This document shows, piece by piece, positions 61,477-64,000 of a stretch of DNA of 64,000 nt. The first letter of the stretch is position 1. The number at the start of each line of letters is the position of its first letter. A model generated the notes under the pieces. It ran no database searches. It was given only the letters and a program-made list of their open reading frames with translations, and was not told where the DNA came from. The DNA lies in contig NZ_JBBGZW010000002.1 in NCBI RefSeq assembly GCF_037479095.1, positions 620,001 to 684,000 of the forward strand, written 5' to 3'. The position numbers and the translations under genes were made by a program. This stretch comes from Pantoea nemavictus. Lineage in GTDB: Bacteria; Pseudomonadota; Gammaproteobacteria; Enterobacterales; Enterobacteriaceae.

Positions 61477-61928
61477 GTGGCGGCAATCATCAACCTTCGC
61501 TGTATGAGCTGCTGAAAGGCAGCTTTTCTGGTGGTCTTGAGCTGGATCGCGTGAAGGAGCAGGATCAGGTGATCCTCTCCGTGCTCGATAACATGCAGCG
61601 CATCCTCAATACCCGCGCCGGATCGCTATCGCATATCCCCGATTACGGCCTGCCCGATATGACGCGCATCCTGCAGGGCATGCCCGGCACCGCGCATCAA
61701 CTGCTGTATACGCTCTCTGCGGTGCTGCTGAAATACGAGCCGCGCCTGAAGCGCCTTGACGTGGTGTTGCTGGAACAGAATATGCCCGGCGAGCTGCGTT
61801 ATGCCATTGATGCCGAACTTAAAGAGATCGGGCTGGTTCGCTTCGGCACCGAATTTATGCCGGAAGGCCGCATGATGATCCGCCATATGAAACAGCAGCA
61901 CTATCTGGATGCCCGTGCACCCCTTTGA
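61473..61928 (+). CDS. tssE: T6SS baseplate protein TssE (gp25-like)
   Basis: The 151-residue protein has SLYELLKGSFSGGLELDRVKEQDQVILSVLDNMQRILNTRAGSLSHIPDYGLPDMTRIL, the lysozyme-like gp25 fold without catalytic function, followed by LLKYEPRLKRLDVVLL. TssE starts sheath polymerisation at the baseplate. It overlaps tssJ by four bases and closes the T6SS operon; no strong terminator is visible after it. Confidence 0.94.
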   Translation: MSGGNHQPSLYELLKGSFSGGLELDRVKEQDQVILSVLDNMQRILNTRAGSLSHIPDYGLPDMTRILQGMPGTAHQLLYTLSAVLLKYEPRLKRLDVVLLEQNMPGELRYAIDAELKEIGLVRFGTEFMPEGRMMIRHMKQQHYLDARAPL

Positions 61929-62193
61929 GCCATCACCGAATACAGCAATGACTTCATCTCAACATCACTATCTAACGACCGGCGTAGAGCCCTGCTCATG
62001 GCATGCAGCCTGGATTGCTGTAATGCTAAAATCTTACCTTCACCATCCATAGCAAGATCCACTGATAATTATGGTCAATCCAGGTAGACTTCTGAAAACC
62101 ATAGCAATCCAGGGAAAGTCATTGAATCCCTATACGGCGCGGGTTACAACGTTTGACTTAACTCGTTAAGAGCTGACCTCCTCGCTATGCGCA
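61929..62193. other. Intergenic between T6SS and two-component system, with long-range inverted repeat
   Basis: About 265 bases with no gene. CCTGGATTGCT (62009-62019) and AGCAATCCAGG (62103-62113) are perfect inverted copies 83 bases apart, and a related CAATCCAGG lies near 62077. It could be a small palindromic element or regulator sites. A promoter for the kinase gene is expected nearby. Confidence 0.4.
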
Positions 62194-63561
62194 ATGGAGG
62201 TTTTTTTGACTGCAGAGCGATGGAAATTTATGCCTCACACTTACCGACCATGGATGAAAAGGTATTGGCTGGTCTGGCTGTTGTTAACGTTGATCACCTT
62301 GATCGCACTGTTCGCCGATCAAATTTTGCAGCAACAGCGCGCGGGCGAAGCGCATTTCAACCAACAGTTTAATCGACTCGCGGCCTATCAAACGCAGAAT
62401 GAAACGCTGTTGCCGTTACTGACCGGTGACGAAGATCTTGCCTTGTTACAGTCGAAATTTCCGCAGCTGGTTTTGATCGAACACACGGTGAATCGTGCGT
62501 TAACAGCGCCGCGTTTTGAAGAGGTCAGCGGCGGTCAATACTGGCTTTACAATCCCTATCGTCAGATACGCATGCTGGTGGATTTGCATTTTGCGCTGCA
62601 AACCTCGGACGTGGCGCTGGCACTGGCCTTTCATATTCATGCGCCAACGGCGATTCAGACGCCAAACTATGATGCAAATGCCCGCTGGCAATGGCAGCGA
62701 CCGTTCATTAATCACTATCAACCGTTTTTACTCAAAGGCAGCGCTAATCCTGATCTGCGCGCGCTGCATGCGCTGCCGTTTATGTTGGCGCTGCTATTGT
62801 GGCTGGTGATCGGCGGACTCGGCTGGTGGCTGCTGCGCCACTGGCGCCAGCACATAGAGATGCGATTGCGCGCCGACTATTTTCAGCGCACGCGTCGCGA
62901 AGCCTTGGGCGAGTTCACCGCGGGCATTATCCATGAAATTAACCAGCCGCTGACCGCGATCAACACCTGGCTGCACAGCAGCCAACTGCTGCTGAAACAG
63001 GGCAAACACGAGAATCTGCCGCAAGCGCTCAATGCTATGAGTCTGCAAACCGAGCGCCTTGCAGGATTGCTGCAACGTTTTCGCGACATCGTCAGTGAAC
63101 GTCCGGTGGCAATGACTGCCGTTAACCCCGAAGCGGTATGGCGGCGCGTGACGCTCCTGCTGCAGCAGGAGCTGGATGATGGTGATGTGGCGTTGCGCCA
63201 GCAGTTTCAGCATGGTCAGGCCAAGGTGCTCAGCGATCCCCAGTGGCTGGAGCAGGTGTTTCATAACCTGCTGCAAAACGCGATTCACATGCAGCAGGGA
63301 CGCCCGGATGCGTGGGTGAAAATTGCATCGGAACAGGTTCCGCAAGGTATCAAAATCATCATCAGCGATAACGGCCCGGGTTTCTCTGCGGAAGGATTAG
63401 CGCAGGCCTGTATGCCGTTTTATAGCTCGCGCGCCAACAGCATGGGATTAGGCATGACGCTGGTCGAGAGTTTGATGTTACGTATGAATGGCCAGCTTAG
63501 GCTGGGGAATCGCGCTGAGGGCGGCGCGGAAATCACCTTAATTTTCCAACTGGCGGAGTAA
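62194..63561 (+). CDS. Two-component sensor histidine kinase
   Basis: The 455-residue protein has a helix at about 24-42, a periplasmic sensor part of about 160 residues, a second helix near 193-215, then a HisKA domain with the phospho-accepting His247 in GIIHEINQPLTAINTW, and a GHKL ATPase domain with N-box HNLLQNAIHM, G1 ISDNGPGF and G2 GLGMTLVES. There is no clear HAMP or PAS. The HEINQPL box matches the DctB/FixL-type kinases. It is followed five bases later by a FixJ-type regulator. Start is uncertain: ATG 62194 or 62230 (GGAA upstream); the signal is unknown. Confidence 0.88.
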   Translation: MEVFLTAERWKFMPHTYRPWMKRYWLVWLLLTLITLIALFADQILQQQRAGEAHFNQQFNRLAAYQTQNETLLPLLTGDEDLALLQSKFPQLVLIEHTVNRALTAPRFEEVSGGQYWLYNPYRQIRMLVDLHFALQTSDVALALAFHIHAPTAIQTPNYDANARWQWQRPFINHYQPFLLKGSANPDLRALHALPFMLALLLWLVIGGLGWWLLRHWRQHIEMRLRADYFQRTRREALGEFTAGIIHEINQPLTAINTWLHSSQLLLKQGKHENLPQALNAMSLQTERLAGLLQRFRDIVSERPVAMTAVNPEAVWRRVTLLLQQELDDGDVALRQQFQHGQAKVLSDPQWLEQVFHNLLQNAIHMQQGRPDAWVKIASEQVPQGIKIIISDNGPGFSAEGLAQACMPFYSSRANSMGLGMTLVESLMLRMNGQLRLGNRAEGGAEITLIFQLAE

Positions 63562-63565
63562 AGGA

Positions 63566-64000
63566 ATGGGCGCGAAGGTTTGGTTAGTGGACGATGATTT
63601 ATCGGTACGGGAATCGCTCGGTTTTCTGCTGAAAACACTGGAATACGACGTGGCAGATTTTGCTGATTTGGCCTCGTTTGAAGCGGCCACTCAAGCGCTG
63701 GAGCCGCTGCGCGGCTGTTTGCTGTTGGATGTGCGCATGCCGGGCATTAGCGGTCTGAGCTGGCTGGCGGAGCAGGGCGATCGTCATCCGCTGCTGCCGG
63801 TGATCATTATGACTGGCCACGGCACCATTGAAGCCTGCCGTCGCGCGTTTCGTCAGGGCGCGTTTGAGTTCTTCACCAAGCCGCTGGATATTGAACCGCT
63901 GCTGGAAACCATTCACCAGGCGATAAACGAAAGTGAGCAGCGTGCGCAACGCTGGCAATCGCAACAGGGTTTGCAGGCGCGTTTTGCCCTGCTATCCGCG
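63566..64000 (+). CDS. FixJ/TtrR-type response regulator, 3' end outside window
   Basis: The first 145 codons are present: a receiver domain with the acidic pair DDD at 9-11, phospho-acceptor Asp55 in LLLDVRMPGISG, the threonine in IIMTGHG and the lysine in FFTKPLD. After it comes a linker (INESEQRAQRW) leading to what should be a LuxR-type helix-turn-helix beyond the window. In this group the partner kinase is encoded just upstream, as here. GGAG lies eight bases before the ATG, and the gene is five bases from the kinase stop. Confidence 0.88.
   Translation, partial: MGAKVWLVDDDLSVRESLGFLLKTLEYDVADFADLASFEAATQALEPLRGCLLLDVRMPGISGLSWLAEQGDRHPLLPVIIMTGHGTIEACRRAFRQGAFEFFTKPLDIEPLLETIHQAINESEQRAQRWQSQQGLQARFALLSA

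Overview
The window looks like part of a large plasmid or second replicon of a Pantoea-type enterobacterium (Erwiniaceae). That placement is an inference. It rests on a complete P1-like maintenance module, enterobacterial gene sets (yegTUVW, sad, corA, azlCD, a T6SS), GC-rich coding sequence of roughly 55% by eye, and an intergenic hairpin repeat I associate with Pantoea. I saw no transposase, IS end, tRNA, rRNA or CRISPR array.

Layout. (1) 1-5345: a sulfur-scavenging block. A minus-strand operon (ssuD-like monooxygenase, FAD/NAD(P)-binding protein, a second flavin monooxygenase cut by the window edge) has a strong sigma-54 promoter. Divergent from it is a sigma-54 activator fused at its C-terminus to a whole SsuA-type substrate-binding domain. 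(2) 5346-10800: the replicon, in P1 order on the minus strand: origin with helically phased GATC sites, repA, a very large iteron array, parOP, parA, parB and P1-type parS sites. (3) 11015-16910: sad, the four-gene yegTUVW set, and a tautomerase. (4) 17047-21753: a Ni/peptide-type ABC importer behind a Zur-box-like operator. (5) 21750-34867: small metabolic and regulatory genes (GNATs, XRE-cupin/azlCD, corA, DJ-1/PfpI protein, two SDRs with divergent AraC or LysR regulators, a 43-aa membrane protein) and a peptidase plus polar amino acid ABC operon. An orphan parS-like site lies at 26390-26434. (6) 35180-61928: a T6SS with all 13 core genes (tssB C K L, OmpA-like, hcp, clpV, vgrG, [cargo], tssM A F G J E). 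The cargo module between vgrG and tssM holds a DUF4123 adaptor, a VasX-like pore-forming effector, a DUF6708 probable immunity protein, a PAAR tip and an unknown membrane protein. It is AT-richer than the apparatus genes. (7) 62194-64000: a sensor kinase and the start of its FixJ-type response regulator.

Most notable points: the sigma-54 activator/SsuA fusion with its matching promoter, the near-exact P1-type parS plus an orphan copy 20 kb away, the oversized iteron array with one perfect iteron inside yegV, the Zur-like operator on the ABC importer, and the exchangeable T6SS cargo island.
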